A DNA stretch of 48,238 bases. Origin: Bacteroidota bacterium. GTDB lineage: Bacteria > Spirochaetota > Spirochaetia > JABMQR01. This document shows, piece after piece, positions 1 through 7,545 of this stretch. Positions within the stretch are counted from its first letter, which is position 1, and every line of letters starts with the position of its first letter. The notes under the pieces are model-generated. The model made no database searches and had not been told where the DNA came from. It was given only the letters and a program-made list of their open reading frames with translations. Position numbers and translations under genes: made by a program. The stretch is from positions 1 through 48,238 of the forward strand of contig JABMQR010000048.1 of assembly GCA_013202335.1 (NCBI GenBank), written 5' to 3'.

Positions 1-24
1 TTCAGAAAACTTCACTAATAGGTA

Positions 25-56
25 GCGCTTTCAAAAATAGGTATTTTTGAAAGCGC
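25..56. promoter_or_regulatory. Perfect inverted repeat upstream of the alcohol dehydrogenase (candidate operator)
   Basis: Left arm 25-39 (GCGCTTTCAAAAATA) and right arm 42-56 are exact reverse complements around a 2-nt centre. Each arm carries GCGCTTTC or its complement GAAAGCGC, which resembles half of the LacI-family operator consensus TGAAAGCGCTTTCA. The repeat ends 38 nt before the ATG at 95. The right arm is not followed by a T-run, and a 2-nt loop is too tight for an ordinary terminator. A cruciform-type or double regulator site is therefore favoured, but a bidirectional terminator of an upstream gene cannot be excluded. Confidence 0.5.
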
Positions 57-94
57 CTCAATTTAGTATAATTTCGAAGATGACGGAGGATAAG

Positions 95-1369
95 ATGAGT
101 ATAGTAGATAAAGCAAGAACAATGCTGCAGGAATGGAAAGGTGATGGGTATATATTTGGATTGAATGTTCTTGATTCAATCGGAACTACTGCAGCTTCGT
201 ATGGCAAAACAGCAATGATTGTTTCCCTTGATATGTTCCAGGGTATAAATGATAGAGTTCGGAAAACTCTTGAGGATGCTGGAGTTACCGTTGTAGGAAC
301 GGGTATTGTACCCAGTGCACGGCCAAATGCACCTCGAGAGGATGTCTATCGGATTGAGACCTATATTCTGCACTTCAAACCGGATAGTATTGTGGTAATT
401 GGTGGGGGAAGTGCTATTGATGCGGTTAAGGCGGCAAATGCCCTTTCAGTACTGGGTACAGAGAGTCCTGATATAGAATCCTATTTTGGAACCGGTCTGG
501 TAACTGAAGCCGTGAATCGAACAGGTAAAAAACTCCTTCCGGTTATTGCTGTGCAGACTTCAGCGAGTTCAGGTGCCCATCTTACAAAGTATTCAAATAT
601 TACAGATCCGATGGTAGGACAGAAAAAACTTATTGTAGATGATGCAGTAATCCCCACAAATCCAGTGTTTGATTACTCAGTAACTGCATCCATGCCTCTG
701 TCATTAACCATTGATGGAGCTCTGGATGGAATTGCACATTGTCTTGAAGTGTTTTACGGGGCTTCAGAAGAGAGTTATACACTAACTGCAGAGCTGGCAG
801 AGACTGCTATTGAGCTTGTTGTTAAATATACCAGTCAGGTTGTAGCGGATCCGGGAAATCTTGAAGGACGTGAAGCAATTGGTCTGGCAACTGATTTGGG
901 CGGGTATGCTATAATGGTTGGCGGGACAAACGGGGCTCATTTAACGAGCTTCAGCCTTGTTGATGTGACAAGTCATGGGCGGGCCTGCGGGATAATGAAT
1001 CCCTACTATACGGTATTCTTTGCTCCGGCGATTGAGGATAAGCTACGGGTTGTAGGTGCAATTTATGCAAAATATGGGTATATTACAAAAGATCTGAAGA
1101 CATTGTCAGGAAGAGAGCTGGGAACCGTTGTTGCAGAGGGAATGCTTGCTTTTAATAAAGCTATCGGAAGCCCGACACGACTGGGTGAACTTCCGGGATT
1201 TACCGATGCACATATTACACGTGCACTGCAGGCTGCAAAGAATCCCCAGCTGAAAATGAAACTGCAGAATATGCCGGTGGCATTGACAGCGGATGAAGTT
1301 GATGAGTATATGGGACCGATTCTTGAAGCAGCAAAAACCGGTGACCTTTCACTGATAAAGAGTTTTTAA
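95..1369 (+). CDS. Iron-containing alcohol dehydrogenase
   Basis: Group III metal-dependent alcohol dehydrogenase that interconverts an alcohol and an aldehyde with NAD(P) in the cytoplasm. With the start at ATG 95 (GGAGGA 4 nt upstream) it has 424 residues, somewhat longer than the usual 380-400. The dinucleotide-binding GGGSAID lies at residues 103-109. The metal set typical of the family is visible as Asp211-x3-His215, His282 and His294. A TTG at 47 in the same frame would add 16 residues but lies inside the inverted repeat and has no ribosome site. The next gene, a LarA homologue, starts 22 nt downstream, so the two are probably co-transcribed. Proximity to mtaB suggests an alcohol or C1 substrate, but the substrate cannot be read from the sequence. 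Confidence 0.9.
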   Translation: MSIVDKARTMLQEWKGDGYIFGLNVLDSIGTTAASYGKTAMIVSLDMFQGINDRVRKTLEDAGVTVVGTGIVPSARPNAPREDVYRIETYILHFKPDSIVVIGGGSAIDAVKAANALSVLGTESPDIESYFGTGLVTEAVNRTGKKLLPVIAVQTSASSGAHLTKYSNITDPMVGQKKLIVDDAVIPTNPVFDYSVTASMPLSLTIDGALDGIAHCLEVFYGASEESYTLTAELAETAIELVVKYTSQVVADPGNLEGREAIGLATDLGGYAIMVGGTNGAHLTSFSLVDVTSHGRACGIMNPYYTVFFAPAIEDKLRVVGAIYAKYGYITKDLKTLSGRELGTVVAEGMLAFNKAIGSPTRLGELPGFTDAHITRALQAAKNPQLKMKLQNMPVALTADEVDEYMGPILEAAKTGDLSLIKSF

Positions 1370-1391
1370 GTAGGAAAACGCAGGAAAGGGT

Positions 1392-2780
1392 ATGAAGAAG
1401 AGAACAACAGCAGTTACTATACCGTTTTATTCAGGAACAGCAGAAATAGAAGTGCCCCTGGCAGCAGATGTGCTCCAGATGACTGGAGCCTTCCCGCTTG
1501 AGGATCCAAAAGCTGCGATTGAGTATGCCCTTGAGAATCCAATTAATTGTTCATCTTTACGAGCAATTGTTCAGGGGAAAATGGAGTCAGCTGAAACTCA
1601 TAAAGCAGTAATTGTTATATCTGATAATACCCGTCCGGTTCCCTATAAAGGTGAATCAGGAATCCTGATGCCGATCATCAGGACGCTGATATCAGAGAAT
1701 GTCCCTGTTGAAGATATACTGATTCTGGTTGCAACAGGGACACATCGGGGGCTTTCAGATGATGAACTCCGGTCCATGCTTGATCAGGAAGTGTTTGATT
1801 TGGGAATTGCTATTGTTAATCATGACTGTAATGATTTGGAGCATCTGACTCATCTGGGTGTTACCTCCCGTGGAACACAAATTTATATTGATTCCTATTA
1901 TATGGATGCTGATATAAAAATTCTTACCGGTCTGGTTGAGAGTCATTTTATGGCGGGAGCGTCCGGCGGCAGAAAATCAATCTGTCCGGGGTTGGTGGGT
2001 GAGGCCGGAACATTTATTTTTCATGGACCGGAAATGCTTGATCATCCAAAATCTACGGATCTCGTACTTGAAGGTAACCCGTGTCATGAAGAGGCTCTTG
2101 AAGTGGCAAAAACAGCCGGGTCGGATTTTATTGTCAATGTAACCCTGGACAGCAGTTTTACGGTTTCCGGAGTTTTTGCCGGAGAGTTGGAAGCTGCACA
2201 TGCAGCAGCGGTTGAACAGGTAATAAAACATGTCGGCGTTTCCTATGAGAAGAGCTATGATGTGGTTATTTCCCATGCCGGATTTGTAGGGATAAACCAT
2301 TATCAGGCAGCAAAAACCGGATCAACCGCTCAGAAAGTAGTTACATCGGATGGATTTGTGATTATTGCAGCTGAAACTATTGATTCAGCTCATCCCGTGG
2401 GCGCTCTGACTTACAGAACATCCCTGCAGTTGTTGAAACTGTTGGGAGCAGAAAAGTTCATGAAGTTGATAAAGTCTCCGGAATGGGTGTTTATTCCAGA
2501 ACAATGGCAGGTTCAAATGTGGAGCAAGTTGTTTGCTCATATCCCCATGGACAATTTCTATTACTACAGTCCTCAATTTACCAGCGAACACTATGCTGTT
2601 GTGCCGGGTATTGATGGTTCCCAATTTGTAAACAGCACCTCTATTACTGAAGCGGCACAGGAATTTTATCTGGGTGCTCTTGAAGATGTTGCAAAACGTA
2701 TGAATAAACAGGTAGAAGAGCTGTCAGTGTGCGTTCTGATAGATGGTCCGTATGGTATTCCTGTAAAGAAACGGAGCTGA
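1392..2780 (+). CDS. LarA-type nickel-pincer racemase/epimerase homologue (DUF2088)
   Basis: A 462-residue protein of the lactate racemase (LarA) family, whose characterised members racemise or epimerise 2-hydroxy acids with a covalently bound nickel-pincer nucleotide. Signature segments are present: SDNTRPVP at 77-84, ATGTHR with His118, His185 upstream of GGRKS with Lys195, and His211. These match Lactobacillus plantarum LarA His108, His174, Lys184 and His200 at a constant offset of 10-11 residues, so cofactor attachment and catalysis look intact. No larB, larC or larE (cofactor synthesis) lies in the window. LarA homologues act on several hydroxy acids, so lactate should not be assumed. 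It probably shares a transcript with the upstream dehydrogenase; together they could interconvert and oxidise a hydroxylated substrate. Confidence 0.85.
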   Translation: MKKRTTAVTIPFYSGTAEIEVPLAADVLQMTGAFPLEDPKAAIEYALENPINCSSLRAIVQGKMESAETHKAVIVISDNTRPVPYKGESGILMPIIRTLISENVPVEDILILVATGTHRGLSDDELRSMLDQEVFDLGIAIVNHDCNDLEHLTHLGVTSRGTQIYIDSYYMDADIKILTGLVESHFMAGASGGRKSICPGLVGEAGTFIFHGPEMLDHPKSTDLVLEGNPCHEEALEVAKTAGSDFIVNVTLDSSFTVSGVFAGELEAAHAAAVEQVIKHVGVSYEKSYDVVISHAGFVGINHYQAAKTGSTAQKVVTSDGFVIIAAETIDSAHPVGALTYRTSLQLLKLLGAEKFMKLIKSPEWVFIPEQWQVQMWSKLFAHIPMDNFYYYSPQFTSEHYAVVPGIDGSQFVNSTSITEAAQEFYLGALEDVAKRMNKQVEELSVCVLIDGPYGIPVKKRS

Positions 2781-3009
2781 TATATACGTTTTCCAGCCTT
2801 GATTTTCTGAGTGATGCGCTCAGGTCAAACTACTCATATAATTAAAAAATCCCATTAAAAAAAATCTAAAAGATGAATGACGACTTTTTTCGTTAAAAAA
2901 GAACAATTAAACATCATATTACCAAAGAGCATAAATAATTTCTAACGTCGATCTAAGGAATCAGGATATTGTTACCTACAAAAATTACGATAAGTAAAGG
3001 AGCAGTGTG

Positions 3010-4380
3010 ATGAAGTATAAAGATTTGGTTATTAAAAACCCTGAAGATTTGGTATTCGGTCGGGCTCCGTTTCCGGTAACAACCCCAAGAGGATTGGTTA
3101 TTGGTGGCGGACAGGTGTACCCGGAACTTAACTTCACCCTTCCTCCTATGTCTATTAATAAAGAGACATACAGTCAGGTGAAAAATCATTACCGGGAAAT
3201 TGTATCCGGTGCACTGGAGCGAGTTCGCGATCTCCATCAGGATGGAGTGGTTTTTGAATTCGAGACCCTTCTCGAAATGACGCTGGATCCACAGTTGGGG
3301 ACGGATTTGGTTTCAATTATGAATGATCTTTGTGAAGATGCATTCCAGAAATATGGAGTAAAGAGTGAAATTCGGCTAACCCCAAATGATACAAGAGACT
3401 ATGAACGTCCTGTACGGCAAAGAAGCAGTAAATATCTGGATAATATGCTGCAGCTTTTTGAGAAAGGTGCAAAAGCCGGCGGGAATCTTTTATCAATTGA
3501 AAGTACTGGTGGAAAAGAGGTGTGCGACGATGCCCTGATGAACTGTAATATCAGAGATGTGGTATTTTCACTTGCTGTTCTGGGCGTACGTGATATGCAG
3601 TTTCTTTGGGATAAAATCACCGATATAGCCGATTCAACCAGGACAATTCCCGGTGGTGATACAGCTTGCGGGTTCGGTAATACCGCGATGGTTCTGGCAG
3701 AGAAAAAATATATTCCGAAGGTGTTTGCTGCAGTAGTACGTATAGTAACTGTCGTGAGAACTCTGGTGGCATTGGAAGAGGGTGCGCGGGGTCCGGATAA
3801 GGATTGCGGGTATGAAGGACCTTTTCTCAAAGCAATTACAGGTACTCCAATATCGATGGAAGGCAGGACAGCTGCTTGTGCACATCTTAGCCCGTTAGGC
3901 AATATAGCAGGTGCCTGCTGTGACCTTTGGAGTAATGAATCTGTAACAAATATCAAGCTTCTGGCCGGTATGGCCCCAACTGTCTATATGGAACAGTTGA
4001 TATATGACACAAGATTATTCAATCAGGCGACAAAATTAGATGGTGTGGATCTTTACAAGAAAATAATGGTGGAATCTGATATCCATCTAGATCCTCAGGC
4101 ACTGATTTTGGATCCGGTTAATGTAATTGAGATTTCAAAGGCAATCGTATCCGGTAAAAATTATGTTGATGCGGCAATTCTTGGAAGCTTGAAAGGGCTG
4201 GAGATTATTGAGAATCATGTAAAAGACGGCTTGCTCTATCTTGAAGATCGTGAGTTGGTCTGGATTGATATGCTGAGAGATGAATTGGGGAAAATGCCGA
4301 GAGAAGAGGGGTTACTGGTTGCTGAAGTTGAACCCTCTCTTGATAAGAATAAAGTTCTATTACAGGAATATGGATTATAA
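3010..4380 (+). CDS. mtaB: Methanol:corrinoid methyltransferase MtaB
   Basis: Zinc enzyme that cleaves methanol and passes the methyl group to the cobalamin of its partner MtaC. The 456-residue length fits the family. The three zinc ligands of Methanosarcina MtaB are conserved: Glu164 (in LSIESTGG), Cys220 (in GGDTACGFG) and a third Cys at 266 (in DKDCGYEGP). ATG 3010 is preferred over GTG 3007 because AAGGAG lies 7 nt before it. The 229-nt gap upstream (2781-3009) has an A/T-rich stretch and a weak 5-bp hairpin at 2807-2823 but no convincing promoter. The mtaC-like gene follows after 13 nt. Bacterial homologues support methanol use in acetogens; here it may feed methyl groups to tetrahydrofolate. 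Confidence 0.92.
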   Translation: MKYKDLVIKNPEDLVFGRAPFPVTTPRGLVIGGGQVYPELNFTLPPMSINKETYSQVKNHYREIVSGALERVRDLHQDGVVFEFETLLEMTLDPQLGTDLVSIMNDLCEDAFQKYGVKSEIRLTPNDTRDYERPVRQRSSKYLDNMLQLFEKGAKAGGNLLSIESTGGKEVCDDALMNCNIRDVVFSLAVLGVRDMQFLWDKITDIADSTRTIPGGDTACGFGNTAMVLAEKKYIPKVFAAVVRIVTVVRTLVALEEGARGPDKDCGYEGPFLKAITGTPISMEGRTAACAHLSPLGNIAGACCDLWSNESVTNIKLLAGMAPTVYMEQLIYDTRLFNQATKLDGVDLYKKIMVESDIHLDPQALILDPVNVIEISKAIVSGKNYVDAAILGSLKGLEIIENHVKDGLLYLEDRELVWIDMLRDELGKMPREEGLLVAEVEPSLDKNKVLLQEYGL

Positions 4381-4393
4381 AAAGGAGCAGGAT

Positions 4394-4828
4394 ATGAACA
4401 GACTGGAAACGATTATTGATTTATTACAGAGAGGCCGGGCTCCTGAGATTAAATTGGAAACACAGGCAGCTCTTGATGAAGGAATCTCCGCAGCAAGCAT
4501 TCTTGAAGATGGATTGATGGAAGGGAAAGGCCTTGTGGTTATTGATCTGGGAGTAGATGTGGCTCCGGAAAAATATGCTGATGCTGCAAAAGAGCATAAC
4601 GCCCAAATTATTGCCTGTTCTGCACTGTTAACAACTACTATGACAGAGATGAAACGGGTAGTTGAGGCGGCTGTTGCGGCAGGTATCCGTGATTCAGTTA
4701 AAATAATGATTGGCGGGGCTCCGGTAACCGAAAGTTATAAGTTGGAAATTGGGGCTGATTTTTATTCTGCTGATGCAGCTTCCGCCTCTGATGTTGCTGT
4801 TCAGGCCTGTCTGGGTATGGCTGGCTAA
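4394..4828 (+). CDS. mtaC: MtaC-like corrinoid protein with an in-frame internal deletion
   Basis: Only 144 residues, against roughly 210-260 for methanol corrinoid proteins. The N-terminus (residues 1-42) matches the start of the B12-binding helical cap, and from about residue 45 (VVIDLGVDV) the rest matches the second half of the Rossmann-like cobalamin domain, with SALLTTTM and GGAPVT. Everything usually between them is absent: the rest of the helical cap and the DxHxxG motif whose His ligates cobalt. The join reads DGLMEGKGLVVIDLG; in family members both GLMxG (cap) and MEGKGLxVIDLG (Rossmann) occur, so a deletion between two similar stretches would give this product. The frame is kept and AAAGGAG precedes the ATG. 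It is probably unable to bind cobalamin, so MtaB would need another MtaC. A sequence error is the alternative. Confidence 0.85.
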   Translation: MNRLETIIDLLQRGRAPEIKLETQAALDEGISAASILEDGLMEGKGLVVIDLGVDVAPEKYADAAKEHNAQIIACSALLTTTMTEMKRVVEAAVAAGIRDSVKIMIGGAPVTESYKLEIGADFYSADAASASDVAVQACLGMAG

Positions 4829-4851
4829 CAAATGGCTGTCTAAAAAGTTTG

Positions 4852-4891
4852 TACCAGCATGATTTAGGAACCTAACTGAGTTGTGCTGGTA
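4852..4891. repeat. Nested inverted repeat between mtaC and the COG0523 gene
   Basis: TACCAGCA (4852-4859) pairs with TGCTGGTA (4884-4891), and inside it TTAGG (4864-4868) pairs with CCTAA (4871-4875). No T-run follows on either side, so it looks more like an mRNA processing, stabilising or attenuating structure than a factor-independent terminator. It ends 33 nt before the likely start of the next gene. Confidence 0.45.
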
Positions 4892-4924
4892 TGTATTAAA
4901 TTCTATATAAAGATGGTTTATGCA

Positions 4925-6103
4925 ATGAAAATAATTATCATATCAGGTTTTCTGGGATCTGGAAAAACAACGTTACTGCTCTCTCTGGCAAGGTTTTTTG
5001 CAGGAAGCGGGTTTGAAACAGCAATTATTGAGAATGAAATTGGGAATGTCCCTGTTGACAGTATACTGCTGAAGAGTGAAGGGTTTTCTGTGAGAGAACT
5101 TTTTGCAGGCTGCATCTGCTGCAGTATTCGTCAGGATCTTTCAGCTGCTGTTCAGGATATAAAACAAACCGTAAACCCGGACATCCTGCTTATTGAACCT
5201 ACCGGGGTAGCAGCGCCGGGTATAGTGACTGATATCATTAGTGAAAGCCTTGGTGATGGGGATTCTGCCGAAACGCTACTGGTAGTGGATTATAAACGGG
5301 TAGGGACGGAGGTTGATCATGAAAAGTCTCTACGAAAGCTTCCGTTTCTCGCCAGGAGTCTTCAGGTTTGTGATCACTTGCTGTTGAATATACCTGATAA
5401 GATTGATGATAATATTTTGCACTCTGTAACCTCAGCACTTTCCCGAACCGCCGGTGGAAAATTGCTGCATGTGGTGGATGCACGTGACCAGAAAAAGGTT
5501 GGGGACTTTGCCAGGGAGATGGGTAATTATTCGAATAATACCAAAAAGGCAGTTTCATGGCATGTAAACACCATCCATGATAAAAAGAAACTGTCTTTGC
5601 ATGGTTCACGGTTGTCGAAAGATTTCTCTTTTTTGCAGGGGCTGGATTCGTCTTCCTCCGTCCCTCTGGCTGTCGAATACGACCAATCCTCCGTCCCTCA
5701 CGACCATATGCATCTTGAAAACACCGCCATTGTAACCTTCTCCGAAACATTTTCTCCGGGAATCAATGAAAAAACTCTGAAAATCACTCAAATGGCCAAA
5801 TCGATGATGATGCATATTGGTAAGACTGTTAAAGAAACAGCCCGGGATGCTGAAGGGCATATAAAAGCATATATTACTACTGGCAAAGATGGAGAGACTC
5901 AGGATGGACTTTTCTTGAATATGATACGTTTCGGCAGCGAATTATCAGTACAGGGAAGCATTCCTGTTGGGACATCTCCTTTAACTCTTGTAGTAAATGC
6001 CATTGTTTTCAGCATACAGCAAGACGACCTGAAACAAATTATACAAGATCATACTGGTCAGTTCCTTTCACAACAAGAAAACCTTATAGACGTTGTAAGT
6101 TAA
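4925..6103 (+). CDS. CobW/COG0523 (G3E family) GTPase, probable metallochaperone
   Basis: G3E-family GTPase of 392 residues. Walker A GFLGSGKT is at 8-15, the metal-binding CxCC (GCICC) at 63-66, and the segment LIEPTG follows the Walker B region. The usual NKxD guanine motif is reduced to NIPDKID. A His-containing patch (HDHMH) lies in the C-terminal half, beside two copies of a short repeat (5652-5699). Family members deliver zinc, cobalt or nickel to client enzymes. Next to mtaB (zinc), a corrinoid protein (cobalt) and a LarA homologue (nickel), a metal-delivery role for this cluster is a reasonable inference. ATG 4925 puts the P-loop at the usual N-terminal distance. ATG 4913 and GTG 4883 are possible earlier starts, and none has a strong ribosome site. 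Confidence 0.85.
   Translation: MKIIIISGFLGSGKTTLLLSLARFFAGSGFETAIIENEIGNVPVDSILLKSEGFSVRELFAGCICCSIRQDLSAAVQDIKQTVNPDILLIEPTGVAAPGIVTDIISESLGDGDSAETLLVVDYKRVGTEVDHEKSLRKLPFLARSLQVCDHLLLNIPDKIDDNILHSVTSALSRTAGGKLLHVVDARDQKKVGDFAREMGNYSNNTKKAVSWHVNTIHDKKKLSLHGSRLSKDFSFLQGLDSSSSVPLAVEYDQSSVPHDHMHLENTAIVTFSETFSPGINEKTLKITQMAKSMMMHIGKTVKETARDAEGHIKAYITTGKDGETQDGLFLNMIRFGSELSVQGSIPVGTSPLTLVVNAIVFSIQQDDLKQIIQDHTGQFLSQQENLIDVVS
5303..5312 (+). repeat. GGGACGGAGG decamer, copy 1
   Basis: Plus-orientation copy of a decamer found five times in the window. It lies inside the COG0523 coding sequence. Confidence 0.5.
5652..5706 (-). repeat. GGGACGGAGG decamer, copies 2 and 3 (paired, inverted)
   Basis: Two minus-orientation copies (CCTCCGTCCC at 5655-5664 and 5688-5697) lie 33 nt apart in the same reading frame and both encode SSVP. 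They share the 13-mer TCCTCCGTCCCTC (5654-5666, 5687-5699). The second copy is bracketed by a 7-bp direct repeat ACGACCA (5679-5685 and 5700-5706), so repeat plus element make a 21-bp, in-frame unit. This could be a small insertion with target duplication, or coincidence. Confidence 0.5.
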
Positions 6104-6122
6104 ATTACAGTATGCTGAGAGT

Positions 6123-7463
6123 ATGAAAACAACAGACACTTTGGCAAATGTGCAAAAGGCTGCTCATGACTATACTCTGGCCACAAGTATTGACTGTTTT
6201 TATATCCCGATTCATGGAAAAAACTCAGATCAGATTCAGGCAAATGACCAGGAGTCGGTGATTATCTTAGCTGGAACTTGCGAAACTGATGGAGGGCAGG
6301 ACCTCTGCTGCAGGTTTTGCGGTCGGATAGAAAAACGGTGCGGATTACATACACAGTGCAAGGAGACACATCAGTTTGCCGGGTATCAATCAGAGAGGTT
6401 TGGCGGTAAATACCACTATTTTTGTCAACTTTCGCTGCTGCATTGGGCTTCCCCCATCATACGTGGCGGTATGCTTCAAGGTGCATTGATTAGTGGTCCG
6501 GCAAGGATTTTTGAGACTGATGATTTTTACTTTGATGAGTGCGGGAAAAAATTCTCATTGGATAAACAGCAGGTGGAAATTGTTGCGGAAGAGTTAGAAG
6601 GGGTCCCGGTTATCTCAACTGCCAGAGCAAACAGCCTCTCTGATATACTATTTCTGCTGTCATTAAGTCTGTCAGATAATGATGCACGTACTTTTTTTGC
6701 CGATCGTCAGGCTTTTGAACAGCAATCCAGAATAGGCGAATACCTTCAGTATCTGAAAACAATGGAAGGTGATAAACGAAGTGATTTCTATTATCCAATG
6801 GAGAAAGAGAAGCAGCTGCTGAAGTATGCGACAGCAGGGAACAAAAAAGAGGCAGAGCTCCTTCTGGATGAGATTCTTGGTACGGTTTTGTATACCACGG
6901 GAGTGCGTGTTGATATGGTGAAATCCAGGATTCTGGAACTTTCTGTATTGCTTTCCCGGGCGGCGGTTGAGGGTGGAGCGGATGTTGAGCAAATTTTTGG
7001 ATTGAATTACCATTATCTGATCCAAATACGTGAACTTGATACTATTGAGGAGCTTACCCAGTGGACCCTCCGGATTATGGATCGGTTTATCGATCTTGTA
7101 TTTAATTTACGTGATGTTCAGCACACCCATAAAATTCTGCAGGCAATTCGTTATGTCAAACAGCACTTTCAGGAGAAAATTTCATTACAGAATACTGCTG
7201 ATTCAGTGCACTTGAGTCCATCGTATTTCAGTAAGTTGTTTAAGTTGGAGATGAGGACTACCTTTTCTGAATATTTGAACGATTTTCGTATTGAAGAGGC
7301 AAAAAAACTGCTGCTTTCCACAGAGCTGCATCTTGGAGACGTTGGGTTTGAGTGTGGATTTGAAGACCAAAGCTATTTTACCAAGGTGTTTAAGAAGAGT
7401 GTGGGTATTGCACCCAGCCGATACAGAAATACCGGCGGCCGGGTTGTAAGGGCAGAGAGGTAA
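6123..7463 (+). CDS. PocR-domain AraC-family transcriptional regulator
   Basis: A 446-residue cytoplasmic regulator. Residues of roughly 10-170 resemble the PocR ligand-sensing domain, including a Cys/His-rich stretch at about 53-82 (CCRFCGR, then RCGLHTQC) that may hold a metal or small ligand. The middle is mostly helical. The C-terminal ~100 residues are a clear double helix-turn-helix AraC domain (LSPSYFSKLFK, then VGFECGFEDQSYFTKVFKK). PocR-AraC proteins respond to alcohols or diols such as propanediol and glycerol. Its place 19 nt downstream of the COG0523 gene at the end of the dehydrogenase-larA-mtaBC cluster makes it the likely regulator of that cluster. Ligand and operators are not known. 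ATG 6123 has only a weak GAG upstream. Confidence 0.85.
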   Translation: MKTTDTLANVQKAAHDYTLATSIDCFYIPIHGKNSDQIQANDQESVIILAGTCETDGGQDLCCRFCGRIEKRCGLHTQCKETHQFAGYQSERFGGKYHYFCQLSLLHWASPIIRGGMLQGALISGPARIFETDDFYFDECGKKFSLDKQQVEIVAEELEGVPVISTARANSLSDILFLLSLSLSDNDARTFFADRQAFEQQSRIGEYLQYLKTMEGDKRSDFYYPMEKEKQLLKYATAGNKKEAELLLDEILGTVLYTTGVRVDMVKSRILELSVLLSRAAVEGGADVEQIFGLNYHYLIQIRELDTIEELTQWTLRIMDRFIDLVFNLRDVQHTHKILQAIRYVKQHFQEKISLQNTADSVHLSPSYFSKLFKLEMRTTFSEYLNDFRIEEAKKLLLSTELHLGDVGFECGFEDQSYFTKVFKKSVGIAPSRYRNTGGRVVRAER

Positions 7464-7545
7464 AGATTTGTTTTTACCAAATAATCACTAACAGATTTCA
7501 ATTATTTTCTGGAAGAACTTACTAATAAACTATATACTACTTTCC

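Noticed and set aside
2807..2823. Terminator after the LarA homologue gene (CTGAG/CTCAG)
   Set aside because: A 5-bp stem with a 7-nt loop and no T-run.
3399..3956. 185-residue minus-strand frame opposite mtaB
   Set aside because: Antisense shadow of a conserved gene, without a ribosome site or recognisable motif.
5238..5750. Long minus-strand frame opposite the COG0523 gene
   Set aside because: No recognisable family and it lies wholly within a clear coding gene; its Arg/Gly-rich parts come from the GGGACGGAGG repeats.
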